A stretch of 24,085 bases of DNA from Zoogloea sp035335645 (GTDB taxonomy: Bacteria > Pseudomonadota > Gammaproteobacteria > Burkholderiales > Rhodocyclaceae): assembly GCA_035335645.1 (NCBI GenBank), contig DAOQMM010000048.1, positions 1 to 24,085 on the forward strand, read 5' to 3'. Positions within the stretch are counted from its first letter, which is position 1; every line of letters starts with the position of its first letter. The translations under genes and the position numbers were made by a program. Positions 15,722 through 24,085 of the stretch are shown one piece after another. Under the pieces are notes generated by a model. It ran no database searches. It saw only the letters and a list, made by a program, of their open reading frames with translations, and had not been told where the DNA came from.

Positions 15722-15740
15722 GGCTCCGCCGGGCGGAGCC
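15722..15740 (-). repeat. Leader hairpin upstream of the hypothetical gene
   Basis: GGCTCCGC and GCGGAGCC form an 8-bp perfect stem around a 3-nt loop, 19 nt before the start codon of the minus-strand hypothetical gene. There is no T tract in either direction. It could affect translation or stability of the leader RNA. Confidence 0.5.
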
Positions 15741-15847
15741 TGATTCCGGAAGGAGGGTCCGGTCGCGGGCTTTTTTTCCCGTTTCGCGGCGCCATCCGAT
15801 GACGGGAAAGTGTACGGATTCATCCGTCCGGCATTCGTGCACAATTC

Positions 15848-15863
15848 CGCAGACATTCTGCCA
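15848..15863 (-). promoter_or_regulatory. Possible sigma-54 promoter for the hypothetical gene
   Basis: The minus strand reads TGGCAGAATGTCTGCG. The GG and GC elements have the correct -24/-12 spacing, and TGGCA and TGC are intact, with differences at the sixth, seventh and outer -12 positions. A start near 15838 would give a leader of about 135 nt. It is weaker than the glnA promoter, and chance matches of this quality do occur. Confidence 0.4.
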
Positions 15864-15894
15864 CAAATCACAAAAACATCGAATTTGTCACAAA
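15861..15894. repeat. Short repeats YCACAAA in an AT-rich intergenic region
   Basis: CCACAAA (15861-15867), TCACAAA (15868-15874) and TCACAAA (15888-15894) occur in the same orientation, the last inside the palindrome TTTGT-C-ACAAA (15884-15894). The last two start 20 bp apart, about two helical turns. This looks like a regulator-binding region upstream of the hypothetical gene, but the binding protein is unknown. Confidence 0.4.
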
Positions 15895-15925
15895 CATTCA
15901 AATCATGCCGTCCGCGGCGGAGGCT

Positions 15926-15980
15926 GCCGGCCGCCAGACTCCGTACCTCGCATCGGGCGGCATCACGTTGTGACGGCACC
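15926..15980. repeat. 55-nt direct repeat, left copy at the gap edge
   Basis: Identical over all 55 bases to 16081-16135 and ends exactly where the N run begins. Best explained as the shared k-mer end of two contigs, not as a biological repeat. Contains the small dyad TCAC-GTT-GTGA. Confidence 0.95.
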
Positions 15981-16080
15981 NNNNNNNNNNNNNNNNNNNN
16001 NNNNNNNNNNNNNNNNNNNNNNNNNNNNNNNNNNNNNNNNNNNNNNNNNNNNNNNNNNNNNNNNNNNNNNNNNNNNNNNN
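15981..16080. other. Assembly gap of exactly 100 N
   Basis: A run of 100 undetermined bases, the usual placeholder for a gap of unknown size. Open frames that cross it are not real. If the two 55-nt flanks are one sequence, the true gap length may be negative (overlap of 55 nt). Confidence 0.99.
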
Positions 16081-16135
16081 GCCGGCCGCCAGACTCCGTA
16101 CCTCGCATCGGGCGGCATCACGTTGTGACGGCACC
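16081..16135. repeat. 55-nt direct repeat, right copy at the gap edge
   Basis: Perfect second copy of 15926-15980, beginning at the first base after the gap. Together they suggest two contigs ending in the same 55-mer. Confidence 0.95.
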
Positions 16136-16138
16136 ATG

Positions 16139-16164
16139 AAAAAGCCCTCCGGATAGCGGAGGGC
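16139..16164 (-). terminator. Rho-independent terminator of the response regulator gene
   Basis: On the minus strand the stem GCCCTCCG/CGGAGGGC with a 5-nt loop is followed by five T residues (AAAAA at 16139-16143 on the plus strand). It lies 37 nt after the stop of the response regulator. A short TTT on the other side may give weak activity in the plus direction. Confidence 0.85.
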
Positions 16165-16201
16165 TTTCAGGGGCAACCGCGCCGACGACGGCGCAGGGTG
16201 G

Positions 16202-16822
16202 TCAGGCCGTCTTGCGATTGCGCTGCATGGCCATGATCTTGGCCTGCACATAGCCCTTCAGCTCGCGGAAGGGGACAGGCTTGCCATACAAGGTCACGTC
16301 TGCCGGCAGGCCGCCGTTCTCGGCGATTTCCTCGTCGGTCAGGCCGCTCACCACGACGATGTCCAGATCGGCCAGCTGCGGATCGGCCCGCAGGCGGCGG
16401 ATCATCTCGAAGCCGTCGATGCCCGGCATGCGCAGGTCGGTGATGAGCAGATCCGGCGGCATGCGGCCGATTTCCAGCAGGCCGTCGATGCCGCTCGCCA
16501 CCATGCGCACCTGGACGGCCAGCCCCCAGGACGAGAACGTGTGCTCGTAGAGCTTCTGCAAGATGCCATCGTCCTCGGCGACCAGCACCTGCAGGACACC
16601 GGGCGGCCGGGACACGGTCTGACCGCCACCGGCCGCCGCGCGGGCCCGGAAGTCCTCGATGGAACTGACCCGGATCCGGCGATGCCCGCCAGCGGTCTTC
16701 CACCCTTCCAGCAGGCCGTTTTCCACCATCTGCTGGACGGTACCCAGCGAAAGACCCAGCCGCTGGGCGGCTTCGGTCGTGCTGCAGTATTCCTTTTCCG
16801 GAACTTCAGTGTTGGCAGACAT
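16202..16822 (-). CDS. Response regulator with N-terminal excisionase/MerR-type helix-turn-helix
   Basis: A 206-residue cytoplasmic protein with two domains in an unusual order. Residues about 11-62 form a winged helix of the excisionase type (STTEAAQRLGLSLGTVQQMVENG, then the AGGHRRIR wing and a short helix). After a Gly-rich linker, residues about 77-200 are a CheY-like receiver with the acidic pair D84-D85, phosphoacceptor D129 in LITDLRMPG, S159 and K181 in GKPVPF. All phosphorylation residues are intact. No histidine kinase is next to it, so it is an orphan. The ribosome binding site is weak. It lies downstream of ssb, 103 nt away with an inverted repeat between, and ends at a strong terminator. 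Target genes are unknown. Confidence 0.88.
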   Translation of the reverse strand: MSANTEVPEKEYCSTTEAAQRLGLSLGTVQQMVENGLLEGWKTAGGHRRIRVSSIEDFRARAAAGGGQTVSRPPGVLQVLVAEDDGILQKLYEHTFSSWGLAVQVRMVASGIDGLLEIGRMPPDLLITDLRMPGIDGFEMIRRLRADPQLADLDIVVVSGLTDEEIAENGGLPADVTLYGKPVPFRELKGYVQAKIMAMQRNRKTA

Positions 16823-16877
16823 GGTCAGGGCAGCAGGCGATCAACGTGAACAGGCATGATCTTAACAGTAACGAAAC

Positions 16878-16894
16878 GTATGGAATACCCATAC
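16878..16894. promoter_or_regulatory. Inverted repeat upstream of the response regulator
   Basis: GTATGG-N5-CCATAC is a perfect 6-bp dyad in the AT-rich gap between ssb and the response regulator. A possible -10 (TAAGAT, 16859-16864, minus strand) lies just downstream, so the dyad overlaps the expected -35 position and could be an operator, perhaps autoregulatory. Confidence 0.4.
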
Positions 16895-16925
16895 ACCTAC
16901 AACTAAAGGAATAGGCAGTAGAGTA

Positions 16926-17447
16926 TCAGAATGGGATATCGTCATCAAAATCATTGAATGCCGCGCCGCCCGCAGGCTTGCGGGGCGGTGCGGACGGGGC
17001 CGGAGCCGCGGCCGGAGCGCCGCCGAAGGCCGTCTCCCGCGGTGCGGCGCCGCCGTATCCACCGCCATATCCCCCCTCGCTGCGAGCCGGGGCGTCGCCG
17101 CCCCCCATGCCCTGCCGGCTGCCCAGCATCTTCATCTCGTCGGCCCGGATCTCGGTGGTGTAACGGTCCTGGCCATCCTTGTCCTGCCACTTGCGGGTAC
17201 GCAGGGAGCCCTCGATGTACACCTGGCTGCCCTTGCGCAGATACTGGCCGGCGATTTCGGCGAGCTTGCCGAAGAAGGCCACCCGGTGCCACTCGGTCGC
17301 TTCGCGCTTCTCGCCGCTGGCCTTGTCGCGCCACGTGTCGGTGGTGGCGACGGTGATGTTGCAGATCGCATCGCCGCTGGGGGCGTAGCGCGTTTCCGGA
17401 TCCTTGCCCAGATTGCCGACGAGGATCACCTTGTTGACCGATGCCAT
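16926..17447 (-). CDS. ssb: Single-stranded DNA-binding protein
   Basis: Binds and protects single-stranded DNA in replication, recombination and repair, as a tetramer in the family. It has 173 residues. The OB fold covers about 1-110 (MASVNKVILVGNLGKDPE, then ATEWHRVAFFGKLAE and KGSQVYIEG). A Gly/Ala/Pro-rich linker follows, and the acidic tip DFDDDIPF recruits partner proteins. AGGAGA precedes the ATG. It follows a YajR-like MFS gene and is close to divergent uvrA, an arrangement common in betaproteobacteria. No LexA box was found. Confidence 0.97.
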   Translation of the reverse strand: MASVNKVILVGNLGKDPETRYAPSGDAICNITVATTDTWRDKASGEKREATEWHRVAFFGKLAEIAGQYLRKGSQVYIEGSLRTRKWQDKDGQDRYTTEIRADEMKMLGSRQGMGGGDAPARSEGGYGGGYGGAAPRETAFGGAPAAAPAPSAPPRKPAGGAAFNDFDDDIPF

Positions 17448-17514
17448 AGTTCTCTCCTGAATGTAAGTCCGATGGAGCCGCGCCGATGGGTGGCGGGCAG
17501 GGGGGCGGGGCGGA

Positions 17515-18708
17515 TCAGGCCGGGACGACGCGCCGGGCCGGCGGCGTCATGCCGGCGGCGAGCGCCAGCCACACCAGAGCCAGGCCGCCGCCCAGCAGGG
17601 ACACCGCACCGGGCCCCTCGTGCTGCGCCAGCCAGCCACCGAGCGCTCCGCCAAGGAACAGCCCGAGGGACTGCAACGTGTTGTACACCCCGAGCGCCGT
17701 CCCCTTGGCGTGGGCCGGGGCGATCTTGGAAATCCACGACGGCTGGGTGGCCTCGAGGACATTGAAGGCGACGAAGAACAGGGTCAGCAGGATGGCCAGC
17801 GGCCACAAGCCCGCCGAACCTTCCACATAAAGCCCGATCTGCACCACCAGCAGCAAAGCGATGGCGGTGTTGAAGACCGGCTTCATGGCCCCTTTGCGCT
17901 CCGCCATGATGATGGCCGGTACCATGACCGCAAAGGACAGCAGCACGGCCGGCAGATAGATCTTCCAGTGTTCCGCCACGGGCAGGCCGGCGCGCACCAG
18001 TCCCGCCGGCACCAGCACCCACATGGCCGTCTGCATGAGGTGCAGGGCAAACACACCGAAGTTGAGGCGCATGAGCTGGCCATTGCCGAGCACCTCGGCA
18101 AAACGCCCGGTGGCCCGCGGCACCGGCGGCGCGGCGGGCACCACGAACAGCACCGTGAGGATCGCGCCCCCCGCCAGCACGGCAGTCAGCCAGAACAGCC
18201 CGCTCATGCCGATGATCCCGTAAAGCACCGGCGCCGCCACCATGGAGAGGGCAAACACCAGGCCGATGGACGAGCCGATCATGGCCATCACCTTGGTGCG
18301 GTGCTGGTCGCGGGTGAGGTCGGCGGCCAGCGCGGTGACCGCCGCAGAAATGGCGCCGGCGCCCTGCAGCACGCGGCCCATGGCAATCGTCGTCACATCC
18401 TGGGCAAGCGCCGCCACCACGCTGCCGGCGACGAAGAGCAGCAGGCCGAAGACGATCACCGGCTTGCGTCCGAAGCGGTCCGACGCGGTCCCGAAGGGAA
18501 TCTGCAGGAAAGCCTGGGTCAGGCCATAGGCGCCGATGGCAAAGCCCACCAGGCCCACGTTGTCGCCGCCGGGCAGACCGTGGGCATGCACCGCGAACAC
18601 CGGCAGGACCAGGAACAGGCCCAGCATGCGCAGCGCAAAGATCGCCGCCAGCGAAACGCCTGCACGGCGCTCGGCCGGACTCATCTTGTCGTCGTTCTGG
18701 GAAGCCAT
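17515..18708 (-). CDS. MFS transporter, YajR-like, without the C-terminal YAM domain
   Basis: A 397-residue inner-membrane transporter with 12 predicted helices. The N-terminal SPAERRAGVSLAAIFALRMLG, the GLTQAFLQIPFG segment, motif A GTASDRFGRKPV (about 73-84) and AEHWKIYLPAV resemble E. coli YajR closely from memory. The protein ends shortly after the last helix, so the cytoplasmic ferredoxin-like YAM domain of YajR (about 60 residues) is missing. The substrate is unknown. It precedes ssb by 67 nt on the same strand and is divergent from uvrA with a 66-nt shared promoter region. The ATG at 18706-18708 lacks a good ribosome binding site. Confidence 0.87.
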   Translation of the reverse strand: MASQNDDKMSPAERRAGVSLAAIFALRMLGLFLVLPVFAVHAHGLPGGDNVGLVGFAIGAYGLTQAFLQIPFGTASDRFGRKPVIVFGLLLFVAGSVVAALAQDVTTIAMGRVLQGAGAISAAVTALAADLTRDQHRTKVMAMIGSSIGLVFALSMVAAPVLYGIIGMSGLFWLTAVLAGGAILTVLFVVPAAPPVPRATGRFAEVLGNGQLMRLNFGVFALHLMQTAMWVLVPAGLVRAGLPVAEHWKIYLPAVLLSFAVMVPAIIMAERKGAMKPVFNTAIALLLVVQIGLYVEGSAGLWPLAILLTLFFVAFNVLEATQPSWISKIAPAHAKGTALGVYNTLQSLGLFLGGALGGWLAQHEGPGAVSLLGGGLALVWLALAAGMTPPARRVVPA

Positions 18709-18740
18709 GAATCGTGCTGCGTCGGGAGGGGGAAGAGGCG

Positions 18741-18747
18741 TATATTA
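18741..18747. promoter_or_regulatory. Shared AT-rich -10 region between MFS-ssb and uvrA
   Basis: TATATT (18741-18746) can act as a -10 for uvrA, and its complement TAATAT (18742-18747) as a -10 for the MFS gene. No good -35 box is visible on either side. The 66-nt divergent spacer has no room for two fully separate promoters, so overlapping promoters are inferred. Confidence 0.4.
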
Positions 18748-18774
18748 ACAGGTTGCCCCCACCCCGAATGCCCC

Positions 18775-21597
<2,823 letters not shown>

Positions 21598-21602
21598 AGC
21601 CC

Positions 21603-22514
21603 ATGACCGATCTCTGGCCGCGTCTCGCCGCCTGCCTCGAACACCTCGCGCCCGCCGTGCCGGCCGACGCCCTGGCCGAAGCCGACACCCACCGGGACAC
21701 CCTGGCGCCCCGCCTCGTCGCCGTGCTCGACGGCCTCGTCGCCGACCCCACCCCCGCCCGCGCCGACGGCTATGTGCTGCACCTCTACGCCATGCTGCTC
21801 CTCGCCTGCTGGCGCGATGCCCGCGCCTACCGGCCCCTGGCGGCCCTCGGCCACCTGGACGAGCGCATCATCGACGAAGTCTTCGGCCAGCTCGTGCACG
21901 ACACCTACGGCCGCGCCCTTGCCTCCACCTGCGACGGCGACCTGGCGCCCCTCACGGCCCTCGCCGACGACCCCGCCGCCAGCCAGTGGGCCCGCGCCGC
22001 AGCGCTGGAGGCCCTGCTTGTCGCCGCCCTCGAAGGGCGCGCAGCGCGCACCGCCGTCATCGCCTTCCTGGCTGACTTCGGCGCCCGCGAGGCCCAGGCC
22101 CTGCGCGACAATCCGGCCGACGGGGAGCACTTCCAGCTCATCGACGTGGTCGCCGTGACCGCCGCCGACCTGGGCGCCGTCGAACTCCTGCCCGCCATCG
22201 AGGCCTGGTATCGGGAAGGCCTCATCGACAGCAGCTTCGCCGAGGCCGCCGACATCGCCGCCGACATCGCCCGCAGCCCGGACGACTGCCGCGCCGCCCT
22301 GCGCCACAAGGGCCACGGCCTGATTGACGACGTGGCCGCCGAAGTCGCCCTGTGGCCCGCCTTCCACAGCGCCCCGCCGGTACGCGGGCCGGCCCTGCCC
22401 CTCGGCCTGGTGCGCGAACCTTTCGTGCGCGACGGCGTCAAGGTGGGACGCAACGACCCCTGCCCCTGCGGCAGCGGTCGCAAATACAAGAAGTGCCACG
22501 GCGCCGCGGTCTGA
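21603..22514 (+). CDS. DUF1186 / SEC-C motif protein
   Basis: A 303-residue protein of unknown function. The helical body resembles DUF1186 proteins (HEAT-like helical repeats, with an FGQLVHDTYGRALAS segment). The C-terminal SEC-C zinc motif has C287, C289, C298 and H299 in DPCPCGSGRKYKKCHG, as in the SecA tail. SEC-C domains bind zinc and often mediate protein contacts, with SecB in the case of SecA. No membrane segment or signal is present. It starts 5 nt after uvrA, so co-transcription is likely, but a repair role is not implied. Confidence 0.85.
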   Translation: MTDLWPRLAACLEHLAPAVPADALAEADTHRDTLAPRLVAVLDGLVADPTPARADGYVLHLYAMLLLACWRDARAYRPLAALGHLDERIIDEVFGQLVHDTYGRALASTCDGDLAPLTALADDPAASQWARAAALEALLVAALEGRAARTAVIAFLADFGAREAQALRDNPADGEHFQLIDVVAVTAADLGAVELLPAIEAWYREGLIDSSFAEAADIAADIARSPDDCRAALRHKGHGLIDDVAAEVALWPAFHSAPPVRGPALPLGLVREPFVRDGVKVGRNDPCPCGSGRKYKKCHGAAV

Positions 22515-22608
22515 GCCGCCGGCTGCAACACCCCCGCAATCCTGCCGCCATCCGGACGCCCCACGGACTCCGCTAGCCTTCGACCCAACGCCTCCTGCCA
22601 AACCGCCC

Positions 22609-23292
22609 ATGACCGACACGCCCGCAACCGCCGAGAACCCGGCCTTCGACCTGGACGACTTTGAAGTCCGCGTCCTCGCCGTCCTCATCGAGAAATCCTT
22701 CGTCACGCCCGACATCTATCCCCTGTCCCTCAACGCCCTCCTCGCCGGCTGCAACCAGCTCACCGGCCGCGAGCCGGTGATGAGCCTGTCCGAGACCGCC
22801 GTGCAGGACGCCCTCGACCGCCTTGCCGAGCGGGGACTCGTCAGCCAGCGCCACCAGGCCGGCGCGCGGGTGGCCAAGTGGGAACACCAGATCCGCCTGC
22901 GCCATTCCCTCACCCCGCCCATGCAGGCGGTGCTGGCCCTGCTGATGCTGCGCGGCCCCCAGACGCCGGCCGAGATCCGCGCCCGCTGCGACCGCCTGCA
23001 CGCCTTCACGTCCACCGCGGAGGTCGAGGAGATCCTCGAAAAGCTCGGCGACAAGTTCCCGCCCATGGTCGTCCAGTTGCCCAAGGCGCCGGGCACCAAG
23101 GAAGCCCGCTTCGCCCACCTGCTGGCCGGCGAAGGGGCCGTGGCCGCCCTCGGTCACACCACGGAGGCCGGCGATGCGCCCTCGCCGCGGAGCGGCCGGG
23201 TGGCCGAACTGGAAGACGAAGTCCGCCGTCTGCGCCAGCAGGTGGACTGGCTGACCGCCGAATTCGAAGCCTTCCGCAAGCAGTTCCAGTAA
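22609..23292 (+). CDS. YceH family protein (DUF480)
   Basis: A 227-residue cytoplasmic protein of the YceH/DUF480 family, function not established. Two winged-helix domains can be read (about 15-90 and 95-170; VRVLAVLIEKSFVTPDIYPLSLNAL is the family opening). The C-terminal segment (about 198-225) is heptad-like and probably a coiled coil. The start was set at the ATG at 22609, which gives MTDTPATAEN; a frame open further upstream runs into the DUF1186 gene and was ignored. A 94-nt gap precedes it. It is followed by lgt after 27 nt. Confidence 0.88.
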   Translation: MTDTPATAENPAFDLDDFEVRVLAVLIEKSFVTPDIYPLSLNALLAGCNQLTGREPVMSLSETAVQDALDRLAERGLVSQRHQAGARVAKWEHQIRLRHSLTPPMQAVLALLMLRGPQTPAEIRARCDRLHAFTSTAEVEEILEKLGDKFPPMVVQLPKAPGTKEARFAHLLAGEGAVAALGHTTEAGDAPSPRSGRVAELEDEVRRLRQQVDWLTAEFEAFRKQFQ

Positions 23293-23319
23293 GTCCGTCC
23301 CGCATTCCCCGAGGCACTC

Positions 23320-24085
23320 ATGCTCGTTCATCCCCAGTTCAACCCGGTCGCGCTCTCCATTGGTCCCCTCGACGTGCGCTGGTACGGCCTCATGTACCTC
23401 ACCGCCTTCATCCTCTTCGTGGCCCTTGGCCGTGCCCATGCCCGGCGCCGGCCGGAACTCGGCTGGGACGCCCAGCAGATCGACGACCTGCTGTTCTACG
23501 GGGTGCTCGGCGTGATCCTCGGCGGGCGGCTCGGATACATCCTGTTCTACAAACCGGCGTACTACTTCTCGCATCCCGTCGAGATGTTCGCCGTCTGGCA
23601 GGGCGGCATGGCTTTCCACGGCGGCTTCCTCGGCGTGCTCATCGCCGTCTGGCTGTTCGCCCGCAGTCACGACCGCCCATGGCTGGCGGTCACGGACTTC
23701 ATCGCCCCGCTCGTCCCCCTCGGCCTGGCGGCAGGACGCCTGGGCAACTTCATCAACGGCGAACTGGTCGGCCGTGTCACAGACGTGCCCTGGGCGATGA
23801 TCTTCCCGCAGGTGGACATGCAACCGCGCCACCCGTCCCAGCTCTACCAGTTCACCCTCGAAGGTGTATGCCTGTTCGTGCTGTTGTGGGTCTTCTCCGC
23901 CAAGCCGCGGCCGCGGGGTCTGGTCTCGGCGGTGTTCCTCATCGGCTACGGCGGTTTCCGCTTCCTGGCGGAATTCGGCCGGGAGCCCGACGACTTCCTC
24001 GGCCTGCTCGCCCTCAACCTGTCCATGGGACAGTGGCTGTCCCTGCCGATGATCGTGATCGGCATCGTCATGGCGGTGATTGCCG
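23320..24085 (+). CDS. lgt: Prolipoprotein diacylglyceryl transferase, 3' end cut by the window
   Basis: Transfers diacylglycerol from phosphatidylglycerol to the lipobox cysteine of prolipoproteins, the first step of lipoprotein maturation in the inner membrane. 255 codons are present without a stop; family members usually have 260-290 residues, so only the tail is missing. Hydrophobic helices run throughout. Hallmarks are GGRLGYILFYKP, the WQGGMAFHGGFLG segment with the essential histidine, the GRLGNFINGELVGR signature and HPSQLYQ. GAGG at 23311-23314 precedes the ATG. Firm identification. Confidence 0.95.
   Translation, partial: MLVHPQFNPVALSIGPLDVRWYGLMYLTAFILFVALGRAHARRRPELGWDAQQIDDLLFYGVLGVILGGRLGYILFYKPAYYFSHPVEMFAVWQGGMAFHGGFLGVLIAVWLFARSHDRPWLAVTDFIAPLVPLGLAAGRLGNFINGELVGRVTDVPWAMIFPQVDMQPRHPSQLYQFTLEGVCLFVLLWVFSAKPRPRGLVSAVFLIGYGGFRFLAEFGREPDDFLGLLALNLSMGQWLSLPMIVIGIVMAVIA

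Noticed and set aside
15463..16128. Open frames that run across the N gap on both strands
   Set aside because: They contain undetermined residues and depend on an arbitrary gap length; the duplicated 55-nt ends are probably an artefact.
15926..16135. CRISPR array or IS terminal repeats suggested by the duplicated 55-mer
   Set aside because: Only two copies, both flush with the gap, no spacers, no transposase and no target-site duplication.
18709..18774. LexA (SOS) operator in front of uvrA, or upstream of ssb
   Set aside because: No CTG-N10-CAG type sequence was found in either upstream region.

Overview
The window is a GC-rich stretch of a proteobacterial chromosome, most likely a betaproteobacterium of the Rhodocyclales type. 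This rests on the very high GC at third codon positions, the glnA control region of NtrC/sigma-54 type, the divergent MFS-ssb / uvrA block, and a Cupriavidus-style soluble hydrogenase. The taxonomic placement is inference from gene content and style, not from a marker search. No phage, IS, CRISPR or tRNA was seen. The sequence is a draft scaffold with one 100-N gap.

Layout. (1) 1-2176, minus strand: the 5' two thirds of glnA (glutamine synthetase) with a readable sigma-54 promoter and NtrC enhancer, preceded by a cation diffusion facilitator whose stop codon lies inside the enhancer. (2) 2231-6370, plus strand: rhodanese and nadA, ending in a strong terminator; then a ybhP-like phosphodiesterase, a ClsB-type cardiolipin synthase and a stand-alone HldE nucleotidyltransferase domain, which are envelope lipid and LPS functions. 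(3) 6481-9910: cysK, a PatB/MalY-type C-S lyase and a translationally coupled MFS exporter, which form a sulfur amino acid group. (4) 9977-15143: hoxF-hoxU-(small ORF)-hoxY-hoxH-hoxW, the structural genes and dedicated protease of a cytoplasmic NAD-reducing [NiFe]-hydrogenase. HoxFU is the diaphorase, HoxYH the hydrogenase, and HoxW trims HoxH. The hyp cofactor assembly genes are not in the window.

(5) 15145-16822, minus strand: an unrecognised 185-residue protein convergent with hoxW, an intergenic region broken by the gap, and an orphan response regulator with an N-terminal excisionase-type helix-turn-helix. The gap is flanked by two identical 55-nt copies, which looks like an assembly k-mer overlap rather than biology. 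(6) 16926-18708, minus strand: ssb and a YajR-like MFS transporter, divergent from uvrA. (7) 18775-24085, plus strand: uvrA, a DUF1186/SEC-C protein, a YceH (DUF480) protein and a 3'-truncated lgt.

Most of the window is ordinary core genome. The points worth a second look are the hox operon with its 150-nt hoxU-hoxY spacer carrying a small ORF with a perfect Shine-Dalgarno, the unknown protein beside hoxW with a sigma-54-like promoter, the orphan HTH-receiver regulator, the extended CDF transporter, and the glnA enhancer embedded in the neighbouring gene.
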